Part shown: positions 17,013 through 26,428 of the stretch, one piece after another
Layout of the letters: each line of letters opens with the position of its first letter
How positions within the stretch are numbered: position 1 is the first letter of the stretch
DNA from: an uncultured Silvanigrella sp.
GTDB taxonomy: Bacteria > Bdellovibrionota_B > Oligoflexia > Silvanigrellales > Silvanigrellaceae
Direction of reading: 5' to 3'
DNA: 33,813 nt
Assembly: GCA_903933385.1 (NCBI GenBank)
Contig: CAIZJW010000243.1
Coordinates: 1-33,813 of the forward strand
Position numbers and translations under genes: made by a program
The notes under the pieces: model-generated
The model's input: the letters and a program-made list of their open reading frames with translations, nothing else
Told to the model about the DNA's origin: nothing
Databases searched by the model: none

Positions 17013-18791
17013 TCAGCTGTTCTTTTGTTGCTGTTGTGAAAGAAACTCTGCACGGAGATCCTTGCGAAGGATTTTACCGATCGGAGTTTTCGGAAGTTCT
17101 TTTCTGAACTCAACCACGCGTGGAACTTTGTAGGCCGTAAGAAGTTCTTTGCAGTGAGCGCGGAGTGCATCTTGTGTGAGGCCAGGAGTGCGCGGAACAA
17201 CATATGCTTTTACAGCTTCGCCAGATTGTCCGTCGGGAATTCCAATGACGGCAACTTCAACAACATCTGGGTGCTTGGCGATGCAATCCTCAACTTCGTT
17301 GGGATACACATTGAAGCCAGAAACCAGAATCATGTCTTTTTTGCGGTCGACAATTTTGAAGAAACCCTCTGGGTCCATCACTGCAACGTCGCCTGTGTAG
17401 AGCCAGCCGTCTTTAATTGTTTTGGCGGTTTCCTCAGGGCGTTTCCAGTAACCCGCCATGATTTGCGGACCACGTGCGATAACTTCACCAGGTTCGCCAA
17501 CGGCAACGTCCTGACCGTTGTCATCTACGAGTCGGATGTCTGTGGAGGGCATCGGAACGCCAATGCAATCTTTTTTAGTCTTTCCACCAATGGGGTTGAA
17601 CGTAAGCACAGGGCTGGTTTCGGTGAGGCCATAGCCTTCAATGACAGGTGTACCAACAACCTTGTTCCATCGATCGGCCGTAGAGGAAAGAAGCGCTGCA
17701 CCACCTGCGATCGCCATCTTCATTTTCTTAGGCGGGTTTTGTGCAAACCAAGGTTCATTGAGCAAAGCGTTGAACAAGGTGTTTACACCGGTCATCCAGG
17801 TAATTTGGTGTTTGCTAAATGGCTTACGAAGATTGCTCATCGGACGTGGGCTTGGGATGAGAATGTTTGTCGCTCCCTCTTCGAAGAAGGACAAGCAATT
17901 CACTGTGAAAGCGAAAATATGGTAGAGCGGCAGCGCTGTGATGATCGTTTCTTCGCCTGTTTTGATTGTGGTTCTGGCGAATTCAAGAATTTGATAAACA
18001 TTTGATAACAGATTGCGATGGGTCAGCATCGCGCCTTTGCTCACGCCTGTTGTTCCGCCCGTGTATTGCAGTGCTGCCAAATCATCGAGAGTGACGCTCG
18101 GCAGAGACAGGGTTTTTTGTCCTTGTGAACCTGGGCGTGCCCATGCGGTTTCTGTTTGAGAGAGGCGTGATTGTCCTGCCGCAAGAGCTTCGCGGAAAGG
18201 CAGATGCGGAACTGTGCATGCAGGAACTTGTTTTTTGAGTTTGAGCAGAGTTTTGATGAGCATTTTGAGAGGAACAGGAAAGAAATCAGCAAGACTCACG
18301 GTGATGACGTGTTTGACTCCCGTTTTGGGAAGAACTCTTGGAAGTTTGTCAGCGAACATGTCGATAATCACAAGAACAGTGGCACCGCTATCGTTGAATG
18401 CGTGTTCCATTTCTCGGTCAGTATAAAGAGGGTTCACGTTCACAACAACGCAACCTGCTTTCAGAATACCGAAGAGAGCGATTGGATACGCTATGCAGTT
18501 GGGCATTTGGATAGCAACACGGTCGCCTTTTTGCAGTTGCAGCTCTTTGAGTAAAAATGCAGCAAACTGATTCGAGTAAGCTTCGATTTCTGAGAAGGTC
18601 ACTTGCCCCTGCATACCGTTGGGCAGGCAGGTCACGAAGGCGGTTCTTGCCGCGAAGCGTTGGGCAGAAGTTGAGATCAGGGCACCGATGTTTTCGTAGG
18701 GAATGGCGGGTATTTCCGAGCGAACACCTTTTGCGTAGGTGGGAATCCAGGGCTTGCTCAGATACGGCGATGCAGCATTCACTTGCGACAT
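17013..18791 (-). CDS. fadD: Long-chain fatty acid-CoA ligase, 592 aa
   Basis: The enzyme activates fatty acids to acyl-CoA with ATP, the first step of beta-oxidation or of lipid recycling. The ANL-family motifs are present in order: YTGGTTGVSKGA from residue 243 (ATP/AMP phosphate loop), GYGLTETSP, GWLYTGDVA, the IVDRKKD hinge, FNVYPNEVED, and a C-terminal PIGKILRKDLR with the catalytic lysine. The length matches FadD. The start at 18791 has a strong GGAAGGAG site about nine bases upstream. It is transcribed divergently from mutL with 87 bases between. It heads the run fadD-addB-addA; the link between lipid activation and DNA repair is probably organisational rather than functional. Medium- or other chain preference cannot be read from the sequence. 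Confidence 0.93.
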   Translation of the reverse strand: MSQVNAASPYLSKPWIPTYAKGVRSEIPAIPYENIGALISTSAQRFAARTAFVTCLPNGMQGQVTFSEIEAYSNQFAAFLLKELQLQKGDRVAIQMPNCIAYPIALFGILKAGCVVVNVNPLYTDREMEHAFNDSGATVLVIIDMFADKLPRVLPKTGVKHVITVSLADFFPVPLKMLIKTLLKLKKQVPACTVPHLPFREALAAGQSRLSQTETAWARPGSQGQKTLSLPSVTLDDLAALQYTGGTTGVSKGAMLTHRNLLSNVYQILEFARTTIKTGEETIITALPLYHIFAFTVNCLSFFEEGATNILIPSPRPMSNLRKPFSKHQITWMTGVNTLFNALLNEPWFAQNPPKKMKMAIAGGAALLSSTADRWNKVVGTPVIEGYGLTETSPVLTFNPIGGKTKKDCIGVPMPSTDIRLVDDNGQDVAVGEPGEVIARGPQIMAGYWKRPEETAKTIKDGWLYTGDVAVMDPEGFFKIVDRKKDMILVSGFNVYPNEVEDCIAKHPDVVEVAVIGIPDGQSGEAVKAYVVPRTPGLTQDALRAHCKELLTAYKVPRVVEFRKELPKTPIGKILRKDLRAEFLSQQQQKNS

Positions 18792-18878
18792 TGTTCGAGG
18801 CTCCTTCCGTTGGGGCTTCAGTTTCCGGTGTCAACAGGCTATCAAAGGCTGAGCGTCCCGCAAAGTTGAGGAAGTGTC

Positions 18879-20828
18879 ATGTCTGTAGTGCGCAAACTGC
18901 CCGATCACGTCATCAACCAGATCAAGGCAGGGGAAGTTGTTGAGCGGCCTTCAAGCGTCGTGAAAGAGTTGCTTGAGAATTCGATTGATGCCGGGGCCGA
19001 AGAGGTTGAGATCGAGTTGCTCGATGGGGGCAGGCAGCTCATTCGGATTGTCGACAACGGTTCCGGGATGTCGCTTGAGGATGCTCTGATGGCTTTAGAG
19101 CGTCATGCCACGAGCAAGCTCGCCTCCGTAGATGACCTCAATCATATTTCGACGTTCGGTTTTCGAGGAGAGGCATTGCCCAGTGTTGCTGCAGTGTCTG
19201 ATTTTACACTCCGCACACGTCGATCTGTAGACTCAACTGGGATTGAAATTCACGTCCGCGACGGTGTGAAGGAACAGGAAAAGCCATGTGGGATGGCCGT
19301 CGGCACAGAAATTATTGTGCGTGATTTGTTCGTGAATGTTCCCGCGCGGCGGAAGTTTCTACGCGCAACTGCCACCGAACTTGGGCACATTCTGGAAATT
19401 ATTCAGGCAATGGCCTTTGCCTATTATCGGGTTGGGTTGAGGCTCAGCCACAATGGCCGTGAGCTTTTGAATTTTTCTCCTGCGCAATCACTTTCGGATC
19501 GTTTCAAGAGCATTCTTACTGCCGAGGCCTCCGAGTATGTGTCAATTCACTATGAAAAGGGATCTTTCAAGCTTGAAGGTTTCGTTCAAAAACCAGATCT
19601 GGCGAGGCCCGTTCCCAAGCATTTCATGACCTTTGTGAATGGTCGACTCGTAAAAGATCGTATTGTCCGCAACGGTGTTCTCTCCGGGTACACTGGCCTG
19701 GCGATGAAAGGTCTTGTTCCTGGGTGCGTGCTTTTTGTAACGATTGATCCGGCACTCGTTGATGTGAATGCTCACCCGAATAAAACTGAAATTCGGTTTA
19801 CCGATGCGGCTTTGGTTCAAGATTTGGTCACTATTGCCCTTCAGTCAGACCTGCGTCGTAGCACCCAAAATCAGATGCTGAGCACTCTTCCTACGGCAGA
19901 AACTATTGTCCGGGTTCCGCCTGAGCTACGGCGTGACAACTGGCTTGAAGATAGAATTGGCCAGGCTCAAAGAAGTCATGCAACCGTGGCAACGCCTTCA
20001 GCAAAATTCACTCCGAACGCTGCTCCGCTGGGCTTTGCTTCAAATACCTCCCCGTCGTTCTCCACACGGCCGGAGGTAAAAGCGGAGAAACCCTTAACTG
20101 AGAGTCTGTTTTTGGCACCTGCGGGAGATCAAAAGCAGCTCCTGACGAATGTCGATCATCCTTTGGCTGATGCGCTTTATCTTGGGCAGTATAAAAATTG
20201 TTACCTTCTTTTTGAGGCTCGCGGCGATCTTTTGGTTGTTGATCAGCATGCTTTTCACGAGCGAGTTTTGTTCGAGGAACTGAGCCTTCAAATTGAATCT
20301 GAAGCTGGTCTGGCTCGGCAATCACTCTTGGCTCCGCTGATGGTTCCTGTGCCTCCGGCCGTCGCTGAGGTACTAATGGATGAAGAAAAAAATCTCCTGC
20401 ACCTGGGTTTTGAGGTTGAACTTCTCGCGAACAGAAGTGTCGCGCTTCACTCTTTACCCACTCAGGTGGATGCCAATCGGGCTGCAGTCCTTTTTGATGA
20501 TGTCATTGCGCGTTTATTGGCTATCAATGGTTTTTCTTCGGCCGATGCGCATCCGCTTGTGCAGCGGGCTCGGCGGCTCGGACAGGAGTGGCTTGAGGTA
20601 GGTGTGCGACCAGCGAATCTGACACGTAAAGAATTGTTCCATCTCCATTTGGCTACGGTGGCATGTCACACTGCGGTGCGCAGTGGTGATCCCATGAATG
20701 CTGAATTGGTCAGACGACTCTTGATGCGCGGGGTTGAGGTCGATTTTTTTGCTCATTGCCCGCATGGTCGGCCCGTTTGGAGACGTTGGACCGATTCCGA
20801 CGTGGCCCAATGGTTTGCGCGAATTTAA
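18879..20828 (+). CDS. mutL: DNA mismatch repair protein MutL, endonuclease type, 649 aa
   Basis: MutL couples mismatch recognition by MutS to strand removal. The N-terminal GHKL ATPase shows ELLENSIDAG (Glu30, Asn34), DNGSGM (59-64), RHATSK and FGFRGEAL. The C-terminal domain carries the metal-dependent nicking motif DQHAFHERVLFEE starting at Asp455, which fits DQHA-x2-E-x4-E. It also has ACHTAVRSGD near 595 and CPHGRP at 627, the set found in MutL proteins of bacteria that lack MutH. A variable linker lies at about residues 340-430. The ATG follows a GAGGA site. miaA starts ten bases after its stop, a neighbour pair found in many bacteria. Confidence 0.96.
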   Translation: MSVVRKLPDHVINQIKAGEVVERPSSVVKELLENSIDAGAEEVEIELLDGGRQLIRIVDNGSGMSLEDALMALERHATSKLASVDDLNHISTFGFRGEALPSVAAVSDFTLRTRRSVDSTGIEIHVRDGVKEQEKPCGMAVGTEIIVRDLFVNVPARRKFLRATATELGHILEIIQAMAFAYYRVGLRLSHNGRELLNFSPAQSLSDRFKSILTAEASEYVSIHYEKGSFKLEGFVQKPDLARPVPKHFMTFVNGRLVKDRIVRNGVLSGYTGLAMKGLVPGCVLFVTIDPALVDVNAHPNKTEIRFTDAALVQDLVTIALQSDLRRSTQNQMLSTLPTAETIVRVPPELRRDNWLEDRIGQAQRSHATVATPSAKFTPNAAPLGFASNTSPSFSTRPEVKAEKPLTESLFLAPAGDQKQLLTNVDHPLADALYLGQYKNCYLLFEARGDLLVVDQHAFHERVLFEELSLQIESEAGLARQSLLAPLMVPVPPAVAEVLMDEEKNLLHLGFEVELLANRSVALHSLPTQVDANRAAVLFDDVIARLLAINGFSSADAHPLVQRARRLGQEWLEVGVRPANLTRKELFHLHLATVACHTAVRSGDPMNAELVRRLLMRGVEVDFFAHCPHGRPVWRRWTDSDVAQWFARI

Positions 20829-20838
20829 GGAAATTTGC

Positions 20839-21858
20839 ATGAAGCTCTTTGAAAAGGCCGTTTTTGTGATTGGCCCGACGGCTTCTGGAAAAACAGCTTT
20901 GGCGCATGCAATTGCTGATTCTTTGGTTGCACAGGGCAAGGGCTGCGAACTTGTAAATATCGACGCATTCCAATTCTACCGAGGCGTGAGCGCGGGCACC
21001 GCAAAACCATCGCCCGCTGAAATTGCTCATTATAAGTACCACGGAATCGATATTCTTAACCCAGAAGCTTCAATGGATGCGGCACGCTATGCGGAATTCG
21101 TGTGGGGAGCCTGCAAAGAAATTTATGCTCGCGGCAACCTGCCTGTGTGTGTGGGTGGAAGTGGCCTCTATCTGCGTGCCGTTCTGCATGGTTTAGATCC
21201 GTTGCCTTCAAGGAACGATGAGCTGCGACAAATGTTTCGCGCGTCTGCTGAGGCGTGGGGGTGGCCCGAACTTCACCGTTGGTTGGAGTTGTTGGCGCCC
21301 GAGCGTGCTGCCCAGCTTCATCCAAACGACAAAACCCGAATTGAGCGTGCGCTGGAGATTGTTTTTCAGCTCCCTGAAGGTGTGACTCCTAAAGATGTGT
21401 TCACCAAATTGAAACCACTCTCGCAGCAAAGTTCGGTGGGTGATGTGTTTTTGATTCAAGTCGACTGCGCTGACGCAATATTAAAGCAGAGAATTTCGCA
21501 GCGTATCGCTGGCATGTTCAGCTCCGGATGGTTCGAAGAAATTATCGGGTTGAGAAACAATATTGGCGATGTTTTTGCGCAAAGTCAGGCGCTTAAAGCA
21601 ATAGGTTATCCCGAGATCTGGGAGTGGATCGTGGCAAACGATTGCTTGACAGTTTCCAATGCAATTGACTTGTCGCGCCTGCGCGCGCGCTGCGAATCGG
21701 AACTCGCGGAGCGTATTGCAACTCTTACTTGGCAGTATGTCAGACGACAGAGAACCTGGAATGCGAAAGAGCGTCTCGACTGGGCTGTGGATTCAACCCG
21801 CTTGTTTTCTGAGCAGTTCTTGTTTATCGACAGGTTTGTTGATTTTATCAACAAATAA
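20839..21858 (+). CDS. miaA: tRNA dimethylallyltransferase MiaA, 339 aa
   Basis: MiaA adds a dimethylallyl group to N6 of A37 in tRNAs that read codons starting with U. The P-loop GPTASGKT is at residues 12-19. It is followed by NIDAFQFYRG, where the usual DSxQ has Ala in place of Ser, then GTAKPS and CVGGSGLYLRAVLHG. The start is the ATG at 20839, ten bases after the mutL stop and preceded by TAAGGA. The longer in-frame reading from 20734 lies inside mutL and adds no conserved sequence. Length and motif order are normal for the family. Co-transcription with mutL is likely. An AT-rich perfect inverted repeat follows the stop. Confidence 0.94.
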   Translation: MKLFEKAVFVIGPTASGKTALAHAIADSLVAQGKGCELVNIDAFQFYRGVSAGTAKPSPAEIAHYKYHGIDILNPEASMDAARYAEFVWGACKEIYARGNLPVCVGGSGLYLRAVLHGLDPLPSRNDELRQMFRASAEAWGWPELHRWLELLAPERAAQLHPNDKTRIERALEIVFQLPEGVTPKDVFTKLKPLSQQSSVGDVFLIQVDCADAILKQRISQRIAGMFSSGWFEEIIGLRNNIGDVFAQSQALKAIGYPEIWEWIVANDCLTVSNAIDLSRLRARCESELAERIATLTWQYVRRQRTWNAKERLDWAVDSTRLFSEQFLFIDRFVDFINK

Positions 21859-21862
21859 AGTC

Positions 21863-21881
21863 TAATAAATTTGGTTTATTA
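21863..21881. repeat. AT-rich perfect inverted repeat between miaA and the amylase gene
   Basis: TAATAAA and TTTATTA form a seven-base stem around a five-base loop, five bases after the miaA stop. A run of seven T begins eleven bases further on. The stem is too AT-rich for a strong terminator, so it may instead be a regulator site for the downstream amylase lipoprotein gene. Confidence 0.3.
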
Positions 21882-21976
21882 CCCTATTGAAATTTTTTTG
21901 TGACTTAGGCTGGCCGATGGACCAAAGATGGGCTAGTGTGTGGTTCACAATTGGCTTCCGGGGAAGCAAGGTGGGA

Positions 21977-23527
21977 GTGCAGAGTTTGTCATCAAATCGG
22001 TTGTCATACATCGGTGCGACTTTGCTCAGCTGCTTGGTGCTTGCCACTTCCTTGTTGGCGTGTGGCCGAGTGTCATCGCCAGAAATGTCATCTCTTTCCG
22101 AACGCACAACAACAACTCGCATCCGTTCAGCTCCCTCGAACTTATCGTACGTGCATTTATTTGAATGGACCTGGAAGGATATTGCACTCGAGTGCGAGAG
22201 GGTTTTGGGGCCAGCGGGCGTTGATGCTGTTCAAATATCTCCGCCCCAAGAGCATCGAATTATGCCTGGAAGCCCCTGGTTCCAGAGATATCAGCCCGTC
22301 AGCTACAAGCTAGAGAGCCGCGGCGGAACTCGTGCCGAATTTGAGAATATGGTTCAACGTTGCCATGCGGTTGGAGTTGATGTCATTTCCGATGCCGTCA
22401 TCAATCACATGGCTCAAACACTTCCACACAATCAAAGTGAAACTGGCTGGGCAGGAACGACATACTCTCGCTACCTTTATCCCAGCCTGTTTTCGTATAC
22501 TGACTTTCATCACTGTGGCCGTTATTCCGACAGTGTTATTCGCAACTACCAAGACCGCTGGGAAGTTCAGAACTGTGAGCTCTTGGGCTTGGCCGACCTG
22601 AATACTGGCTCTGACGCTGTTCGAGGCAAGATTGCCGACTTTTTGAATGAGCAGCTGAGAATTGGCGTGAACGGTTTCCGAATTGATGCAGCGAAGCATA
22701 TTAGCTCTTCTGACGTGAATGCGATTGTCAGTAAACTCGATAAGCCTGCGTATATTTTTCAAGAAGTCATCGATCAGGGTGGTGAGCCCATTTCCTCTGG
22801 TGAGTATCTGAATGCAGGCTCTGTGACCGAGTTCAGGGTTGGCTTGGCATTGGCAACTCTTTTCCGCAGGGGCAATCTTTCAGTCCTTGAGACAATGGGC
22901 GAAGACTGGGGATTTCTCCCGTCGCGGAAGTCTGTGGTGTTCACCGACAACCACGACAATCAGCGTGGTCATGGTGGTGGAGGCTGGGTCCTCACTTATC
23001 GTGATGGCGTTCTGCACAATCTTGCCAACACGTTCCTGCTCGCGTTCAACTATGGAACAGTGGGAATCATGAGCAGCTACGATTTTGTGCGTGATTCAGA
23101 TGGTCCTCCATCCACACCAACAGGCGAAACACTTCCTGTTTACACAGAGCAAGGCTTTTCACGCTGCGGCAAAGGCTCCTGGATTTGCGAGCACCGAGAT
23201 TCCGGATTGCTGTCGATGGTAGGCTTCCGCAAAAACGTTGAATCAGCTCCGGTGAGCCGTTGGTGGAGCAGTGGTTCGGGCGGCCAGATTGCCTTTTCAC
23301 GCGGTGAAAAGGGTTGGTTTGCCCTCAATATAGAAAACAAGCCTCTGGCTGTCTCTGTTGCCACTATGGTCGCCGATGGCAGCTACTGCAATATCGTTGA
23401 AGGTGGAAAAAACAAAGTTGAGAATGCCTGCAACGGCTCACGCGTTGAGGTTCGTAACGGCTTCGCTCAGGTGACGCTCACTGCGATGTCGGCTATTGCA
23501 ATCACTTCAGAGTCTCGCCTCGACTGA
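21977..23527 (+). CDS. Lipoprotein alpha-amylase, GH13 animal-like type, about 516 aa
   Basis: The enzyme hydrolyses internal alpha-1,4 bonds of starch or glycogen. The catalytic set is complete: GFRIDAAKH (nucleophile Asp237, Arg235), IFQEVID (acid/base Glu263) and FTDNHDNQRG (Asp327, Asn325). Opening HLFEWTW, DAVQISPP and DAVINHM segments closely resemble animal amylases. In those, chloride is held by Arg195, Asn298 and Arg337 (pig numbering); the first two are kept, but the third is Gly363 in VGIMSSY. The start is uncertain: GTG at 21977 gives a compact lipoprotein signal with SLLAC and lipidated Cys29, while earlier in-frame TTG (21887) or ATG (21917) give unusually long N-regions. A likely role is use of external or prey glycogen at the outer surface. 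A strong terminator follows. Confidence 0.9.
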   Translation: MQSLSSNRLSYIGATLLSCLVLATSLLACGRVSSPEMSSLSERTTTTRIRSAPSNLSYVHLFEWTWKDIALECERVLGPAGVDAVQISPPQEHRIMPGSPWFQRYQPVSYKLESRGGTRAEFENMVQRCHAVGVDVISDAVINHMAQTLPHNQSETGWAGTTYSRYLYPSLFSYTDFHHCGRYSDSVIRNYQDRWEVQNCELLGLADLNTGSDAVRGKIADFLNEQLRIGVNGFRIDAAKHISSSDVNAIVSKLDKPAYIFQEVIDQGGEPISSGEYLNAGSVTEFRVGLALATLFRRGNLSVLETMGEDWGFLPSRKSVVFTDNHDNQRGHGGGGWVLTYRDGVLHNLANTFLLAFNYGTVGIMSSYDFVRDSDGPPSTPTGETLPVYTEQGFSRCGKGSWICEHRDSGLLSMVGFRKNVESAPVSRWWSSGSGGQIAFSRGEKGWFALNIENKPLAVSVATMVADGSYCNIVEGGKNKVENACNGSRVEVRNGFAQVTLTAMSAIAITSESRLD

Positions 23528-23547
23528 TTAAAATCGAGAGTAGCTCA

Positions 23548-23594
23548 AACAAAGAACCCCGGACTCAGATTCTCTGACTCCGGGGTTCTTTGTT
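23548..23594. terminator. Strong bidirectional terminator between the amylase and M16 protease genes
   Basis: A perfect 16-base stem (AACAAAGAACCCCGGA and its complement) continues, after one mismatch, with five more pairs (TCAGA/TCTGA) around a three-base loop. The GC-rich part is flanked by A-rich sequence on the left and T-rich on the right, so it should end transcripts from both strands. It sits exactly between two convergent genes. Confidence 0.85.
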
Positions 23595-23612
23595 ATCCAA
23601 ATTTTGAATGGG

Positions 23613-26369
23613 TTAAATATTCCATCGGCCGAGAGCTGGATCATTGCTCTCGGGAACCCAAGTGCCCTTTGGACCAACGATTGCGAGACAGGGAGCTTCA
23701 CTCTGAAGGAGGTCACGCACTGAGGCTGAAACTTGCTCTTGAGTGACACTTTCAACGCGCTCTTTAAATCCAAGGAAATTGTCGAATCCGAGTCCGTAGA
23801 TGTCACTCATTGCAAGTTGAGATGCTTGATAATGATGGTGTTGACTGTCGAGGCTCTGCGATCCTAGGAGCGAATTCTTTGCGCGATTCAGCTCTTCCAA
23901 CGTAGGTATCTCGGTGGCTATTTTTTCAAGATGGGACTTCAAACCAGCGACGGCTTGTTTGGCCTTACCAGCCGCAGTTCCAATGTAGGAATTGAATGAA
24001 CCTCCCCATAAGGCAGGGGACTGAGAGCATCCTACGCTGTAGGCTAATGATTGAGCATCACGCAGGTCCATGAAAAGTCGACCGCCCTGGCCGCCCAAAA
24101 CTCCGCACGCAACCTCGAGAGCAGTGCGGCGCTTATCGGCAAGTGTATAGCCTCGCACGGCCAAACTGATGTGGGCTTGCTCGCGATCGAGCTCATCAAA
24201 GCCGATGCGCGGCCCAGTCTGCATTTGAGGTGCTTGTTCAGGATTCAGGAGGGCACGCACTTGTGCCGAGCGCACTTTATGTTGGGCGGTCGTATCAGAG
24301 AGTTCGCCGGCAACAGTATCGAGGGTCGCCTCGCTGTTAAAATCCCCAGCTCCAGAGAACACGAACGATTGAACGAGCAGGAGGCGGTGCCATTGTTCGA
24401 TGACATCGTCGAGCGATATATTTTTGAGTGTCTCCAATGAACCCAAGGCGGGACGAGAATAGGCATGTTGACCAAAAAGGAGTGGACCATTGATGCGGGC
24501 CATCCGTGAACCAGGGCTATCTTTTTGTGCAACCAAAACTTCTTCCGTTTCGCGCATCACTCGTTCGAATTGATCAGACGCAAAAGCTGGCCTGACAAGA
24601 CAATCCATGAGCATTCGCATCGCGCGAGGTTGAACTTCACTCAGAGCGTCGAGTCGCAAACCAAATAGGTCGCGTCCTGAGAAGGCACTGATCGAAGCTC
24701 CCATGTCTTCAAGCTCAGTGACGAAAGAACGATACGATTGGCGGGCAGTTCCGCGTGTGAGCATCTGCGCGAGGAATGCATTGAGGCCTACTTTCTCCTC
24801 TGGCTCCTCGTGTTGTCCCCAACGCCAGACAAGCACGTGACTTGCAACGGGTAGACGCTTGGAAGTTCGAGTGTTGAAGTGAAGATTGCTGCCTGCGCCC
24901 AAATTTGCGCTGGTGTGATGAATGCCAGGGTTTCGCTCTGAAGAAATTGTTTTCGACTCAAAGGCAAAGTGGCGAGAGCCTTTCGCAGCGACTTTATTTT
25001 GGCCTTCCTTCAGAAGTTCAGCGCAGGCTTTGAGTGTATCGCGAATTGTTTCTGCGTTGATGAGATCGGCATGGTCTTGGCTGCTCGCAGCGATACAGGT
25101 GATACGCCCTTGAATGATATTTTCACACATCAATTGTGCACATTTTTGAACTTGTTCTGTTGAAACTTGGCTGAGTTTTTGCAGAAAAAGAGTATCGAAC
25201 TCAAGTCGAGCGCTCGTGAGAAGATTGTTTCCAATATTGCGAACAAGTCCTTCGATGCTCTCTCGGGAGTATATTTTATCGGCTCTCGCGGCTGTTAGAA
25301 CGCGCTGAAGCTCTGCGGGGGTCGGGCCATCATTGGCGAGCCGCGCAATTTCCAGAGCCGATGCAATGAGTGCATCACGGGCTGTTTCACTCCGCGCATA
25401 AAAGCCGAAGCCCGAAAAGCCATAGGGAAAGCGCGGGGTGTATAAAGAGGCATCGATGGCTGTTACGAGTTGCGCTTCGTCTTTTACGCTTTGCGAGAGT
25501 CTAGAGGAGTCGCCGTGGCCAAGAATACTTGCGTACATTTCCCACGATGGAGTTGAGTCGTCTTCGAGGCAGGGTGCTGGTGCAGCAAGCTGCAAACGGG
25601 TTTCTTGGTATGGTCCGTGGATGACTTCGCACACGGCCCCGCTGTTCATGGGCCATGAATGATGTTTCGACCAGTGCCGTTCGGGCAAACTGCTGGGGGG
25701 AAACTGAGTCGCCAGAGAGTCGAGTTTTGCATTCATCTCCCCAAGATGAAAATCGCCCGCTGCAATAAAAAACATGTTGTTGGGAATATACCAGCGTTTG
25801 TAGAAAGCTCGCAGGTTGTCTCGGTTGAAAGTTTTTACAACCTCTTCATATCCGATCACCGGACGGCCCTTGGGGTGGTCACTGAATAATTTGCCAAAGA
25901 GCGTGTGGCTGAGGCGTGCCGATGGATTGTCGCGACTGCGCCGAATCTCTTCAATGACAACTTCGAGTTCACGAGAAAGCTCTTCGGAATCTAGTAAGCT
26001 TGAGCACACAACATCGAACAGCAGTTCAGCTCCCTGAAAAGCAAATTCGCGGGGTGCATTTATGTAGAAGACGGTGTGATCGAAGGTTGTGTATGCGTTG
26101 ATTTCGCCGCCGGCATTTTCAACCTGCCTGGCAACGTCGCCTGTTTTTGGAAAGCGCTCTGTGCCTTTAAAGAGCATATGTTCAAGCACGTGTGCCATTC
26201 CAAATTCTTCGGGCTGTTCATCGATGCTGCCTGTCTTGACCCAGAGTTGAAGAGTGACAAGCGGTGCAAAGTCAACTTGCTCCAAATAACATTCACATCC
26301 ATTCGCTAGGTAGCGATGTTGAACCGCATCGTTCTTGTTGCCTTCACTTAATTTAAAGTCAGTCGACAT
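23613..26369 (-). CDS. M16 family zinc metalloprotease with two fused halves, 918 aa
   Basis: M16 proteases (pitrilysin/insulinase group) degrade peptides in a closed chamber. The N-terminal half has the inverted zinc motif HVLEH (His60, Glu63, His64) and the third ligand Glu140, 76 residues later in ELEVVIEEI. The C-terminal half repeats the fold but reads GLNAFLAQMLTRGT where the motif would be, so it is the usual inactive half. Later segments such as LLTSARLEFDTLF and GGQGGRLFMDLRDAQSLAYSV are typical of these domains. No signal peptide is visible, so a cytoplasmic location is likely, although some relatives are periplasmic. It lies 76 bases downstream of gltX on the same strand, with a hairpin in the gap. 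Confidence 0.9.
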   Translation of the reverse strand: MSTDFKLSEGNKNDAVQHRYLANGCECYLEQVDFAPLVTLQLWVKTGSIDEQPEEFGMAHVLEHMLFKGTERFPKTGDVARQVENAGGEINAYTTFDHTVFYINAPREFAFQGAELLFDVVCSSLLDSEELSRELEVVIEEIRRSRDNPSARLSHTLFGKLFSDHPKGRPVIGYEEVVKTFNRDNLRAFYKRWYIPNNMFFIAAGDFHLGEMNAKLDSLATQFPPSSLPERHWSKHHSWPMNSGAVCEVIHGPYQETRLQLAAPAPCLEDDSTPSWEMYASILGHGDSSRLSQSVKDEAQLVTAIDASLYTPRFPYGFSGFGFYARSETARDALIASALEIARLANDGPTPAELQRVLTAARADKIYSRESIEGLVRNIGNNLLTSARLEFDTLFLQKLSQVSTEQVQKCAQLMCENIIQGRITCIAASSQDHADLINAETIRDTLKACAELLKEGQNKVAAKGSRHFAFESKTISSERNPGIHHTSANLGAGSNLHFNTRTSKRLPVASHVLVWRWGQHEEPEEKVGLNAFLAQMLTRGTARQSYRSFVTELEDMGASISAFSGRDLFGLRLDALSEVQPRAMRMLMDCLVRPAFASDQFERVMRETEEVLVAQKDSPGSRMARINGPLLFGQHAYSRPALGSLETLKNISLDDVIEQWHRLLLVQSFVFSGAGDFNSEATLDTVAGELSDTTAQHKVRSAQVRALLNPEQAPQMQTGPRIGFDELDREQAHISLAVRGYTLADKRRTALEVACGVLGGQGGRLFMDLRDAQSLAYSVGCSQSPALWGGSFNSYIGTAAGKAKQAVAGLKSHLEKIATEIPTLEELNRAKNSLLGSQSLDSQHHHYQASQLAMSDIYGLGFDNFLGFKERVESVTQEQVSASVRDLLQSEAPCLAIVGPKGTWVPESNDPALGRWNI

Positions 26370-26401
26370 GATCGGTTCTACTCTCCGAGGGTTGGGTGAG
26401 G

Positions 26402-26428
26402 TCTGTCGGTTTTATGCAGACCGACAGA
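26402..26428. repeat. Hairpin between gltX and the M16 protease gene
   Basis: TCTGTCGGT and ACCGACAGA form a perfect nine-base stem with a nine-base loop, 17 bases after the gltX stop in the direction of transcription. No T run follows, so it may be a weak terminator, an mRNA stabiliser or a regulator site. An alternative pairing, GTCTGT (26401-26406) with ACAGAC (26431-26436), competes with it. Confidence 0.5.

Noticed and set aside
17154-18005. Long open frame of 283 codons on the + strand
   Set aside because: It lies entirely antisense to the well-supported fadD gene, has no recognisable motif, and its residue make-up looks like a reverse-strand shadow.
18792-18878. Promoters in the divergent fadD-mutL gap
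   Set aside because: Only the two ribosome sites are clear; no -35/-10 pair with acceptable spacing was visible for either gene.
20734-20838. N-terminal extension of MiaA
   Set aside because: These 35 codons lie within the end of mutL. The ATG at 20839 has a ribosome site and places the P-loop at the usual distance from the start.
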